Notes under the pieces: generated by a model
The model's database searches: none
What the model was told of the DNA's origin: nothing
What the model saw: only the letters and a program-made list of their open reading frames with translations
Source of the DNA: an uncultured Eubacteriales bacterium
GTDB lineage: Bacteria; Bacillota; Clostridia; Oscillospirales; Acutalibacteraceae
Direction: 5' to 3'
Length of the DNA: 64,000 nt
Assembly (NCBI GenBank): GCA_934464615.1
Contig: CAKSKA010000003.1
Location: forward strand, 62,001-126,000
Position numbers and translations under genes: made by a program
In this document: piece by piece, positions 53,499 to 61,161 of the stretch
Layout of the letters: every line of letters begins with the position of its first letter
How positions within the stretch are numbered: position 1 is the stretch's first letter

Positions 53499-54002
53499 AT
53501 GTACGATAAAGGCACGGTTGTAATACACCCCGGAATGGGTGTTTGCGAAATAACCGATTATATGTCACAAACAATAAACAACACCGCAAGAAAATTTTAT
53601 GTTTTAAAACCGCTTTTCGATAAAAATTCAACAACGGTTTATGTTCCGGTGGACAGTGACAAAATTATTTTACGGCGTCCCATAACAAAAGAGGACATTT
53701 TAAATGTACTTAAAACGGTTGATGATTTGGACGACGCCTGGATTGAAGACGACGCAGAACGCAGGAACACATTTACCGAAATACTTAAAAGCGGAAATCA
53801 CACGGAAATTATACGCATTATGGGTGCCGTTTACCACGAAAAGAAAAAACGCGAAAGCATGGGCAAAAGGTTACGGGTTTCCGACGAACATTTCCTTGAA
53901 GAAGCGCAAAAGTTAATTCACGAAGAACTTGCATACACAATGGATTTGGATATCGGTTCCGTTGAAAACTTCATAATATCGGCTTTGGGCGACAGAGCAT
54001 AA
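53499..54002 (+). CDS. CarD/CdnL-family transcription regulator
   Basis: 167 residues. The N-terminal Tudor-like RNA polymerase interaction domain (MYDKGTVVIHPGMGVCEITDYM ... TVYVPVD, residues 1-55) contacts the beta subunit. The helical C-terminal domain (about 65-165) binds DNA near the -10 and stabilises open complexes. Firmicutes members often act in stress or rRNA transcription. Monocistronic with promoter and terminator. Confidence 0.92.
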   Translation: MYDKGTVVIHPGMGVCEITDYMSQTINNTARKFYVLKPLFDKNSTTVYVPVDSDKIILRRPITKEDILNVLKTVDDLDDAWIEDDAERRNTFTEILKSGNHTEIIRIMGAVYHEKKKRESMGKRLRVSDEHFLEEAQKLIHEELAYTMDLDIGSVENFIISALGDRA

Positions 54003-54013
54003 AGACGCAATTT

Positions 54014-54036
54014 ATTCCCCGAAAAATTCGGGGAAT
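54014..54036 (+). terminator. Terminator of the carD-family gene
   Basis: ATTCCCCGAA and TTCGGGGAAT around AAA, followed by TTTTTTT. Confidence 0.9.
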
Positions 54037-54054
54037 TTTTTTGCAAAAAAACAG

Positions 54055-54103
54055 TTGACATTTATGAAAAAATGAATATAATAAACATATGAACAATTAT
54101 TCA
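54055..54103 (+). promoter_or_regulatory. Metal-efflux promoter with ArsR-type operator
   Basis: TTGACA (54055-54060), 16-nt spacer, TATAAT (54077-54082). Directly downstream, TGAACAATTATTCA (54090-54103) is a near-perfect dyad of the kind bound by SmtB/ArsR repressors. It overlaps the predicted transcript start, so binding would block initiation. Confidence 0.72.
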
Positions 54104-54121
54104 AGTGAAGGAGATGAGATT

Positions 54122-54481
54122 ATGCCGGATGATTTAGCTGAGGTTTGTGACACGCAGGAAGTACACCCCGATGTGATAAACGCCGTACGGGATATATTGC
54201 CTGAAGAAGAAACCCTGTACGACCTTGCCGAACTTTACAAAGTATTCGGTGATTCAACAAGGATTAAGATACTGTTTGTATTGTTTGAGAGTGAAATGTG
54301 CGTTTGCGATATTGCGGATTTACTCAATATGACACAAAGCGCAATTTCTCATCAGCTGCGTGTACTTAAGCAAAACAAATTGGTACGTTCCCGCAGAGAC
54401 GGCAAAACCGTTTACTATTCCCTTGCGGATTCCCATGTAAGACTTATTTTAAACCAAGGTCTTGACCATATTTACGAATAA
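54122..54481 (+). CDS. ArsR/SmtB-family metal-responsive repressor
   Basis: 119 residues. A winged helix with FGDSTRIKILFVLFESEMCVCDIADLLNMTQSAISHQLRVLKQ. The ELCVCDL-like ESEMCVCDIA in helix 3 is the classical metal-sensing cysteine pair of CadC/ArsR types, and His/Asp residues near the C-terminus (SHVRLILNQGLDHIYE) could form the alpha-5 site of zinc sensors. Start with AAGGAG at 8 nt. It probably releases the operator when cadmium, lead or zinc binds, derepressing the ATPase. Confidence 0.92.
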   Translation: MPDDLAEVCDTQEVHPDVINAVRDILPEEETLYDLAELYKVFGDSTRIKILFVLFESEMCVCDIADLLNMTQSAISHQLRVLKQNKLVRSRRDGKTVYYSLADSHVRLILNQGLDHIYE

Positions 54482-54494
54482 AGGAGTTTTAATT

Positions 54495-54710
54495 ATGAAA
54501 AAAAGTTATAAATTGGAAAATCTTGACTGCGCGCACTGCGCACAAAAAATGGAAGACGCAATAAACGAAATTGACGGAATAAACGCAAAAATTAATTTTA
54601 TGGCTGCAAGACTTACAATAGAAGCCGCAGACGAGAATTTTGAAGAATCCGTTAAGAAAGCGCAAAAAGCAATGAACGGCGTTGAACGCGACTGTAAAAT
54701 AATTTTTTAA
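54495..54710 (+). CDS. Stand-alone heavy-metal-associated (HMA) domain protein
   Basis: 71 residues, ferredoxin-like HMA fold. The metal site is LDCAHCAQKM (CxxC at about residues 11-14). It corresponds to the domain often fused to the N-terminus of P-type ATPases but missing from the ATPase encoded 19 nt downstream, so it may act as the separate metal chaperone. Start chosen at ATG with AAAGGAG. Confidence 0.9.
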   Translation: MKKSYKLENLDCAHCAQKMEDAINEIDGINAKINFMAARLTIEAADENFEESVKKAQKAMNGVERDCKIIF

Positions 54711-54729
54711 CATTTAGGAGTAGTTTAAT

Positions 54730-56574
54730 ATGAGTAAAAAACAGAAAATATTGCTTTTTCGCATTATTGTCGGCGCAGTTCTGACAACTGCCGGATATAT
54801 ACTTAAAGCTGTCGGATTTTCTGCAATATACTATTTAATATTATTCATAGCCGCCTCCCTTACAGTAGGATACAGCGTAATTTTTGAAGCGTTTAACAAT
54901 GTATTTCACGGACATATGCTGGACGAAAATTTCCTTATGATGATAGGTGCCGTAGGCGCATTTATATTGGGAGATTACAGCGAAGGCACGCTGATTTTGC
55001 TTATTTACCAAATAGGCGAACTGTTCCAATCGATAGCGGTGGGCAAATCAAGAAAATCCATAAGTTCGCTTATGGATATAAAGGCCGACTATGCCAACAT
55101 TAAGCAAGACGGACAAATTGTAAAGGCTGATCCGTACGATGTGGAAACCGGAACGGAAATTTATATTTTGCCGGGTGAAAAAGTGCCGATAGACTGTGTT
55201 GTGGTAAGCGGCAGCAGCGATATAAATACGGCTGCGCTTACGGGCGAGAGCCTTCCGCGCACGGTAAATGCCGGCGACGAACTTTTAAGCGGTTGTGTAA
55301 ATTTAAGCGGCGACCTTGTTTGCAAAACAACAAAGACGTTTGAGAATTCAACCGTTTCCAACATACTTAATATGGTGGAAAACGCAACTGCCAAAAAGAC
55401 CAAAACCGAAAGTTTTGTAACGCGTTTCGCAAAATATTATACACCTGCCGTTGTGGGTGCGGCTGTACTTTTGTTCTTAATTCCGTCCATTATCACAGGC
55501 AGTTATACCGTTTGGCTTTACAGGGCTATAATGTTTTTGGTTGTTTCCTGCCCGTGTGCGCTTGTTGTTTCCGTTCCTTTGGCGTTCTTCGGTGCAATAG
55601 GCGGCGCCTCCAAAAACGGTATACTTATTAAAGGCAGCAAGTATATGGAATCGCTTTGCGATGCCGACACTGTTATATTTGATAAAACAGGTACAATTAC
55701 AAAGGGCAACTTTAAAATCACACAAATTATCACGAATAATTGCAGTGAAGAAGAATTGCTTAAATTTGCCGCGCTGTGCGAATATCATTCTTCCCACCCT
55801 ATTGCGCTTTCAATTAAGGAAAGAATTGATGTAAGCGATGATGTCGGCAACGTAACCGATTATAAAATAATAAGCGGAAAAGGCGCGCAGTGCAATTATA
55901 AAAACAAAGTTCTGCTTGCCGGAAACTCCGCATTGATGCGGCTTGAAAACATTGATTTTACACCTACCGATTTAATAGGCACCGCCGTTTATGTAGCGTA
56001 CGACGGCAAGTTCCTCGGAACGCTGATTATTAACGACAGCATTAAGGAGACGTCTGCCGACAGCATTAGGGCACTTCGTGCAATGGGACTTAAAACCGTA
56101 ATGCTTACAGGCGATAAATACGCTATTGCAAAATCTATTGCCGACAAAACCGGAATTGACGAGATTAAAGCCGAGCTGTTACCCGAAGACAAGGTTAAAA
56201 ATCTTGAAGGATATATGCACAAAAACGGTAAAAAGGTTATATTTGTAGGCGACGGAATAAACGACGCTCCCGTTCTTGCCCGTGCGGATATAGGCATATC
56301 CATGGGACAAATCGGAAGCGACGCCGCAATCGAAGCATCGGACATAGTTATAATGAACGATGATTTATCGCTTATAGCTAAGGCAATAAAAATCAGCCGC
56401 AAGGCAATAAAGATTTCAAAGGAAAACATAGTATTTTCTCTTGCCGTTAAATTTACAATGCTTGTACTTTCGGCTTTCGGTATATCAAATATTTATATGG
56501 CAATATTTGCCGATGTAGGCGTGCTTATACTTGCAATAATAAATTCAATGCGTACATTGGCAACAAAGGAATAG
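54730..56574 (+). CDS. Heavy-metal translocating P-type ATPase (P1B-2, Cd/Zn type)
   Basis: 614 residues, eight-helix P1B ATPase without a fused metal-binding domain. LTGESLP is the actuator loop, SCPCALVVSVP is the membrane metal site (about 273-275), phosphorylation site DKTGT near Asp318, HP motif in EYHSSHPIA, and GDGINDAPVLARADIGISMG. The last helix has FADVGVLILAIIN with the Asp of Zn/Cd exporters. It pumps toxic divalent metals outward under control of the upstream ArsR protein. Confidence 0.94.
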   Translation: MSKKQKILLFRIIVGAVLTTAGYILKAVGFSAIYYLILFIAASLTVGYSVIFEAFNNVFHGHMLDENFLMMIGAVGAFILGDYSEGTLILLIYQIGELFQSIAVGKSRKSISSLMDIKADYANIKQDGQIVKADPYDVETGTEIYILPGEKVPIDCVVVSGSSDINTAALTGESLPRTVNAGDELLSGCVNLSGDLVCKTTKTFENSTVSNILNMVENATAKKTKTESFVTRFAKYYTPAVVGAAVLLFLIPSIITGSYTVWLYRAIMFLVVSCPCALVVSVPLAFFGAIGGASKNGILIKGSKYMESLCDADTVIFDKTGTITKGNFKITQIITNNCSEEELLKFAALCEYHSSHPIALSIKERIDVSDDVGNVTDYKIISGKGAQCNYKNKVLLAGNSALMRLENIDFTPTDLIGTAVYVAYDGKFLGTLIINDSIKETSADSIRALRAMGLKTVMLTGDKYAIAKSIADKTGIDEIKAELLPEDKVKNLEGYMHKNGKKVIFVGDGINDAPVLARADIGISMGQIGSDAAIEASDIVIMNDDLSLIAKAIKISRKAIKISKENIVFSLAVKFTMLVLSAFGISNIYMAIFADVGVLILAIINSMRTLATKE

Positions 56575-56588
56575 TTTATGTTAAAACT

Positions 56589-56618
56589 TATCCGCCCGAT
56601 TTAAAAGTCGGGCGGATA
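56589..56618. terminator. Bidirectional terminator between the ATPase and spoVAD
   Basis: TATCCGCCCGA pairs with TCGGGCGGATA around TTTAAAAG-type loop bases; AT-rich flanks. Confidence 0.85.
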
Positions 56619-56619
56619 T

Positions 56620-57630
56620 TTATTTTACATATTTAAAATTTACAATATGTGCTATCGACGGTATTGACTCACCCTGAAATGTAGATGTCGGGGAAAGCAA
56701 AGCACCGGTTGCGCAAAACAAAATATTTCTGTATTCTCCGCTTTCAACCTTTTTTAAAATATAACCCGTAAGCACCGATGCCGAGCAGCCGCAGCCGGAG
56801 CCACCGGCATGGACATCCTGCTTTTCCCTGTCAAAAATCATAAGTCCGCAATCGCTGTGGACAGAACGTATATTTATACCGTCGTTTTCCAGCAAATCGT
56901 ATAAAAGACTGCTTCCTACAAGTCCCAAATCTCCTGTAAAGATTTTATCGTAATCCGCGGGTTTTGTTTTGGTATCTTCAAAAAAGCGCTTTATTGTACT
57001 TGCCGCCGCAGGCGCCATTGCCGCCCCCATATTGTTTGCATCCTTAACGCCCAGATCTTCAACTTTACCGAAGCATACTGCGTTTATTGCAGCGCTGCCG
57101 CCGGTCTTGCCCACAACAACGGCACCCGAACCCGTCACGGTCCATTGTGCTGTAGGCGTACGCTGACTGCCGTATTCAAGCGGAAAGCGGTACTGCCTTT
57201 CCGCCGAGCAAAAGTGAGAGGATGTTACGGCTACGGCACGTTCTGCCGCACCGCTGTCCACAAATATTCCTGCAAGGCAAAGCGTCAGTGCCATGGTGGA
57301 ACAGGCACCGTAAACACCGACAAACGGCATTCCCGTTTTGCGTAGCCCGAACGAGCTGCCTATGCACTGATTAAGCAGATCGCCTGCAAATATGCAGTCA
57401 ATATCACAGTAATCAAGTCCGGCTTTTGCAAGTGCTTTTGCGGTTGAAATCTGTTGCAATTTGCTTTCGGCCTTTTCAAAGGAATCCTCCCCGAACAGCG
57501 AATCGTTGCTTTTTTCGTCAAAGTAATCCGCAAGAGGTCCTTCACCCTCTTTTTTGCCTACTGCCGAAGCGTAAGAAATTACCCTCGGTTGTGTATCGAG
57601 TTTTACTGTACCCGTATTAATTTTAGCCAT
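56620..57630 (-). CDS. spoVAD: Stage V sporulation protein AD
   Basis: A 336-residue thiolase-fold protein of the spore inner membrane that binds dipicolinic acid during its uptake and release. Typical segments: GPLADYFDEKSNDSLFGEDSFEKAE (about 36-60), GACSTMAL at the former thiolase cysteine, and GGSGCGCSASVLTGYIL near residue 280. It follows spoVAC by 43 nt. Forespore expression is expected. Confidence 0.95.
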   Translation of the reverse strand: MAKINTGTVKLDTQPRVISYASAVGKKEGEGPLADYFDEKSNDSLFGEDSFEKAESKLQQISTAKALAKAGLDYCDIDCIFAGDLLNQCIGSSFGLRKTGMPFVGVYGACSTMALTLCLAGIFVDSGAAERAVAVTSSHFCSAERQYRFPLEYGSQRTPTAQWTVTGSGAVVVGKTGGSAAINAVCFGKVEDLGVKDANNMGAAMAPAAASTIKRFFEDTKTKPADYDKIFTGDLGLVGSSLLYDLLENDGINIRSVHSDCGLMIFDREKQDVHAGGSGCGCSASVLTGYILKKVESGEYRNILFCATGALLSPTSTFQGESIPSIAHIVNFKYVK

Positions 57631-57651
57631 ATTGTATCTCCTTAAACTACC

Positions 57652-57678
57652 GGTGTGACAGGTTTGAGTCCTGTCACG
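57652..57678 (-). repeat. Intercistronic stem-loop repeat, copy 2 (spoVAC/spoVAD)
   Basis: GTGACAGG and CCTGTCAC form an 8-bp stem around ACTCAAA at the spoVAC stop codon. It matches the element at 46064-46088 over about 26 nt, including a shared preceding TAG. Confidence 0.7.
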
Positions 57679-58114
57679 CTAGGCAAAAAAAGTATATAAT
57701 TCCGTATATTACGGACGCCACTGTTCCGTAAAGAATTACGGGGCCTGCAATGGAAAATATTTTTGCACCCACACCCATTACATATCCCTCGTTTTTAAAC
57801 TCTATTGCAGGGGATACAACAGCATTGGAAAATCCGGTTATGGGTACAAGTGTTCCGGCGCCTGCGTGTTTTGCAATATTATCGAATATACGAAATCCCG
57901 TGAGCAAGGCTGCAATAAAAATAAGCGTAGACGGTACAAGCATTTTTGTAACGTCCTCCTCAAGTCCCAAATAAATATACAATTCCCTGAATAATTGACC
58001 TATTACGCAGATAAGTCCGCCTATAGAAAATGCGCAAATAAAGTCTTTTAATTTAGGCGACGGCGGCGACGCCTTTTTAACCATCTCGCCGTACTGCTTT
58101 TCCGTTATTCTCAT
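57674..58114 (-). CDS. spoVAC: Stage V sporulation protein AC
   Basis: A 146-residue membrane protein with about four helices, part of the mechanosensitive dipicolinate channel of spores. Characteristic segments are FICAFSIGGLICVIGQLF, GAGTLVPITGFSNAVVSPAIEFKNEG and GVGAKIFSIAGPVILYG. The ATG at 58112-58114 matches the family N-terminus (MRITEKQYGEMVKKASP); six upstream codons in the same frame look non-native. First gene of the pair with spoVAD. Confidence 0.94.
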   Translation of the reverse strand: MRITEKQYGEMVKKASPPSPKLKDFICAFSIGGLICVIGQLFRELYIYLGLEEDVTKMLVPSTLIFIAALLTGFRIFDNIAKHAGAGTLVPITGFSNAVVSPAIEFKNEGYVMGVGAKIFSIAGPVILYGTVASVIYGIIYFFCLA

Positions 58115-58216
58115 TTTGTCACTTCCCTGCAATTATTCTTACCTTATTTTTGCAATTTTATTAGTAAATAATAAAATTTTGTAATCCTGTGCGGCATCAT
58201 GTTTTGCACGTGTTTC

Positions 58217-58245
58217 TTGACTTTTTGTGTCTTTTATTTTAAAAT
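58217..58245 (+). promoter_or_regulatory. Promoter of the DUF4091 operon
   Basis: TTGACT (58217-58222), 17-nt spacer, TAAAAT (58240-58245). The predicted transcript starts near 58252, giving a leader of about 185 nt. Confidence 0.65.
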
Positions 58246-58262
58246 TATTACATATTGTTTGG

Positions 58263-58424
58263 TTAGGCAAGCGGTAATAATCCGAACCCGCCTAAAACGG
58301 CGTATTTTCGGCGTATTTTAACTTGTCGTCTTTGTGAGGCTGTCGGATTAACGAGTATTTTAACATGGCTATGCGAAAAATCTGCCGCCTAAAAACGGGT
58401 TTGGATTTATTATCGCTTGCCTTA
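58263..58424 (+). ncRNA. Candidate structured leader RNA, class unknown
   Basis: Arms 58263-58290 and 58396-58424 pair almost throughout (G-U pairs, one mismatch, one bulged A). Inside lies a symmetric internal loop CCTAAAA / CCTAAAAA, then CGGC/GCCG, a tandem repeat CGGCGTATTTT (58298-58308, 58309-58319), and ACTTGT/ACGAGT (58321-58326 with 58351-58356). The 3' arm runs directly into the ribosome binding site AGGTGAGG. I recognise no known riboswitch. A miniature transposable element is the main alternative. Confidence 0.5.
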
Positions 58425-58435
58425 GGTGAGGATTT

Positions 58436-60094
58436 ATGTTAGAAGTATCATTGTTATCGTCTTTGGAAAAGGTTATGCCGGACGAAAAAATTACGGCAAA
58501 ACCGCTTAAAAAAATTTCGGTTTTCTCGGGGGAACGATTTAATTTTCAAGTTGCCTTCCGCGACAGCGAATGTTTTAAATACCGCTTTGCTTTAAAGCAT
58601 AACGGCATTGCGGAAATTAATACATATGACGTTATGTGTGTTCCGATAGGCATGGCTACAAACTCCTATTCAATGGACGACACAAATTATCTTACCCACA
58701 AAAGCTGTTTAATGCCGGATTGGTTAACCCCTAAAAGCGAAGATTTTGTTACGCCCAATAACTGTTTTAAATCGGTCTGGTTTGAAGTTTGCGGAATTGA
58801 AAAAGCCGGAACATATAAATTTACCGTAGACTTTACACGAATAGACAGCATATCGCCGTATATTTTAAATAAGGATGTTAACTGCAGCGTAAGTCTTGAG
58901 GTTACGGTTTTGCCGGCGCGTCTGCCGGAACAGGATTTAAAATTTACGCAATGGTTCCATACCGATTGTATAAGCGCTTTTTACGGAGTTGATACATTCG
59001 GGGAAAAGCATTGGGAACTTATTGAAAGTTTTATGCAAGCGGCGCACCACGGCGGAATAAATATGATTTATGTGCCCGTTTTCACTCCCCCGCTTGATAC
59101 CGCCATAGGCGGTGAACGTCCCACGGTTCAACTTACGGATATTTATTTAAACGACGGCAAATACAGTTTTAATTTTGATAAGCTGCACCGTTTTATTGCG
59201 CTTGCCAAAAAAATCGGGTTTAAATATTTTGAGATGGCGCATTTATTTACACAATGGGGCGCCAAGTTTACACCGAAAATTATTGCAGATATTTCCGGCG
59301 AAAAAAAGCCGATATTCGGTTGGGATATTGAAGCGGCCGACGCGCGTTATGAGGAATTTTTAAGTGCATTTTTACCTGCGCTTAAAAAACAGCTTGAGGA
59401 TGAGGGCGTACTTGAAAACACATATTTTCACGTGTCCGACGAACCGCTTGAAGACCACCTTGAGAGTTACTCGTATGCAAGGACGCTTGCCAAAAAATAT
59501 TTAAGCGGTTGCCGCCTTATAGATGCCGCGTCGCATTACGAGATATACCAAAAGGTTAAATTTGAGGAACCTATTGTTTCCACAAATTCAATACAACCGT
59601 ATATTGATAACCGCGCGGAAAATCTTTGGGCATACTACTGCTGCTGCGAAACAACAGGCAGGTCAAATCGCCTTATGGCAATGCCGTCATACCGTACAAG
59701 ATTTTTGGCGTATCAGTTATTTAAATACGATATAAAAGGATTTTTGCATTGGGGTTTTAATTTTTATTATTCTCAATGCTCCCTGCGCCTTTTAAACCCG
59801 TTTGTCGAAACCGACGCAGGATCCGCTTTTCCGTCGGGTGATCCGTTCTCGGTATATCCGGGAAGAAACGGTGCCGAGCCTTCGCTTCGTCTGTTGGTAT
59901 TTTACGACGGTTTGCAGGACCTACGCGCACTGCAGATGCTTAAAGGTCTTATAGGCAAGGAAAAAACGGTCGAGTTAATTGAAAAAATCTGCGGCGAAGA
60001 AATTGTCTTTGAACATTGTGCGGAAAGTGCTGAAACTTTGTTACGGCTGCGCGAGGCAATAAACAGTGAAATTATGAAAAATTTAAGCAAGTAG
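58436..60094 (+). CDS. DUF4091 glycoside-hydrolase-like protein
   Basis: 552 residues, no signal peptide. An N-terminal beta region (about 1-165) is followed by a TIM-barrel-like domain (QWFHTDCISAFYG at about 171; HVSDEPLEDH near 340, a possible acidic catalytic site) and the C-terminal DUF4091 segment EPSLRLLVFYDGLQDLRALQML (about 483-505). Family members are predicted glycosidases of unproven substrate. It is 6 nt upstream of a phosphatase gene and has a structured leader. Confidence 0.82.
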   Translation: MLEVSLLSSLEKVMPDEKITAKPLKKISVFSGERFNFQVAFRDSECFKYRFALKHNGIAEINTYDVMCVPIGMATNSYSMDDTNYLTHKSCLMPDWLTPKSEDFVTPNNCFKSVWFEVCGIEKAGTYKFTVDFTRIDSISPYILNKDVNCSVSLEVTVLPARLPEQDLKFTQWFHTDCISAFYGVDTFGEKHWELIESFMQAAHHGGINMIYVPVFTPPLDTAIGGERPTVQLTDIYLNDGKYSFNFDKLHRFIALAKKIGFKYFEMAHLFTQWGAKFTPKIIADISGEKKPIFGWDIEAADARYEEFLSAFLPALKKQLEDEGVLENTYFHVSDEPLEDHLESYSYARTLAKKYLSGCRLIDAASHYEIYQKVKFEEPIVSTNSIQPYIDNRAENLWAYYCCCETTGRSNRLMAMPSYRTRFLAYQLFKYDIKGFLHWGFNFYYSQCSLRLLNPFVETDAGSAFPSGDPFSVYPGRNGAEPSLRLLVFYDGLQDLRALQMLKGLIGKEKTVELIEKICGEEIVFEHCAESAETLLRLREAINSEIMKNLSK

Positions 60095-60100
60095 GTATTT

Positions 60101-61135
60101 ATGGAAATAGAATTATTAAGCCCGGAAAACGGCTGTACAATTGAAATTGTACCGACAAAACAAGAGCAGATTATTAAAAATCTCCCGAAAAATCACAGTG
60201 ACGGTGAAAATGAATTTGACTGGTATGCGCCCGAAATTTCGGACAGCGACAATTCCCATCCGCGTCATACTGTTTTTACCTGGGGTTTTTCGGGCAGTAT
60301 GGCAAACGTTGCAGCCGCATTTCTATTTTTAAGCGATAACGAAAAGTTTGATAATGCCGAAAAAATTGAAATATTCGGCGGCGAGTCGTTTATGCCGATT
60401 ACGAATTTCAAGCGCAACAGCACTTACTATTGGAAAATTACGGCTTATTCCTATAACGGTGATGTCATTTGTGAAAGTAAGGTTTACAGTTTCAAAACGT
60501 CCGACGCCATGCCGCAATGGTATCATATTGACGGTACGACAAATGTACGCGATATAGGCGGCATAAAGTGCAAAGACGGCATAATTAAAAGCGGTATGGT
60601 CATTCGCGGTGCCGAAACCGATACGGATTTTGAAGTAAGCGCACAAGGGCTGGAATTTTTAAAAAATACCCTTAACATTAAAACGGAACTTGACTTACGA
60701 AAAAGCACAAACGGCAGCAAAAAACAAAGCAGTTTCGCAAAAAAATATATAAATATATCTATTAAGGGTTACGCCGAGGCTATGGCAGACGAAGAAAAGC
60801 CTAAAATCAGGCAAATATTCAAGGTGTTTGCGGATGCAAAAAACTATCCGATATATCTGCACTGTTTGGCAGGCGCAGACAGAACCGGTACCGTAATAAT
60901 GATTTTGGAATCGCTGCTTGGTGCGGAGGCAGAAAAAATATCGGAAGATTTCGAATATACTTCCCTTTCGTGTTTCGGGATTCGTTCACGATACAATAAA
61001 CCTTTCCGTGATGTAATTGATGAGCTTGAAAAGTACGGGAATACACCGGACAGCGCCGCCGCCGAATTTCTTTTAAGCTGCGGCATAACAAATACTGAAA
61101 TTGACAGCATAAAAAAAATACTGCTTGTAAAGTAA
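60101..61135 (+). CDS. Tyrosine/lipid phosphatase with N-terminal Ig-like domain
   Basis: 344 residues. Residues about 50-135 form a fibronectin/Ig-like domain (STYYWKITAYSYNGD). Residues about 140-344 are a Y_phosphatase3 domain: NVRDIGG (about 148-154), ELDLRKSTN and the active-site loop HCLAGADRTG with Cys255 and Arg261. Relatives remove phosphate from tyrosine or from phosphoinositide-like substrates. No signal peptide is seen, so probably cytoplasmic. Function with the DUF4091 protein is unknown. Confidence 0.87.
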   Translation: MEIELLSPENGCTIEIVPTKQEQIIKNLPKNHSDGENEFDWYAPEISDSDNSHPRHTVFTWGFSGSMANVAAAFLFLSDNEKFDNAEKIEIFGGESFMPITNFKRNSTYYWKITAYSYNGDVICESKVYSFKTSDAMPQWYHIDGTTNVRDIGGIKCKDGIIKSGMVIRGAETDTDFEVSAQGLEFLKNTLNIKTELDLRKSTNGSKKQSSFAKKYINISIKGYAEAMADEEKPKIRQIFKVFADAKNYPIYLHCLAGADRTGTVIMILESLLGAEAEKISEDFEYTSLSCFGIRSRYNKPFRDVIDELEKYGNTPDSAAAEFLLSCGITNTEIDSIKKILLVK

Positions 61136-61155
61136 CTTTACAAGCAGTATTTTTT
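61113..61155. terminator. Bidirectional terminator between the phosphatase gene and oadA
   Basis: A 20-bp inverted repeat (61113-61132 with 61136-61155); the phosphatase stop codon occupies the loop. Confidence 0.9.
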
Positions 61156-61161
61156 ATTATA

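Noticed and set aside
58154..58178. AT-only inverted repeat AATTTTATTA/TAATAAAATT upstream of spoVAC
   Set aside because: Low complexity in an AT-rich gap; no terminator or operator logic.
58263..58424. Identification of the leader as 6S RNA
   Set aside because: The long closing stem and length are reminiscent, but there is no terminator and the 3' arm merges with a ribosome binding site, which favours a cis-acting leader.
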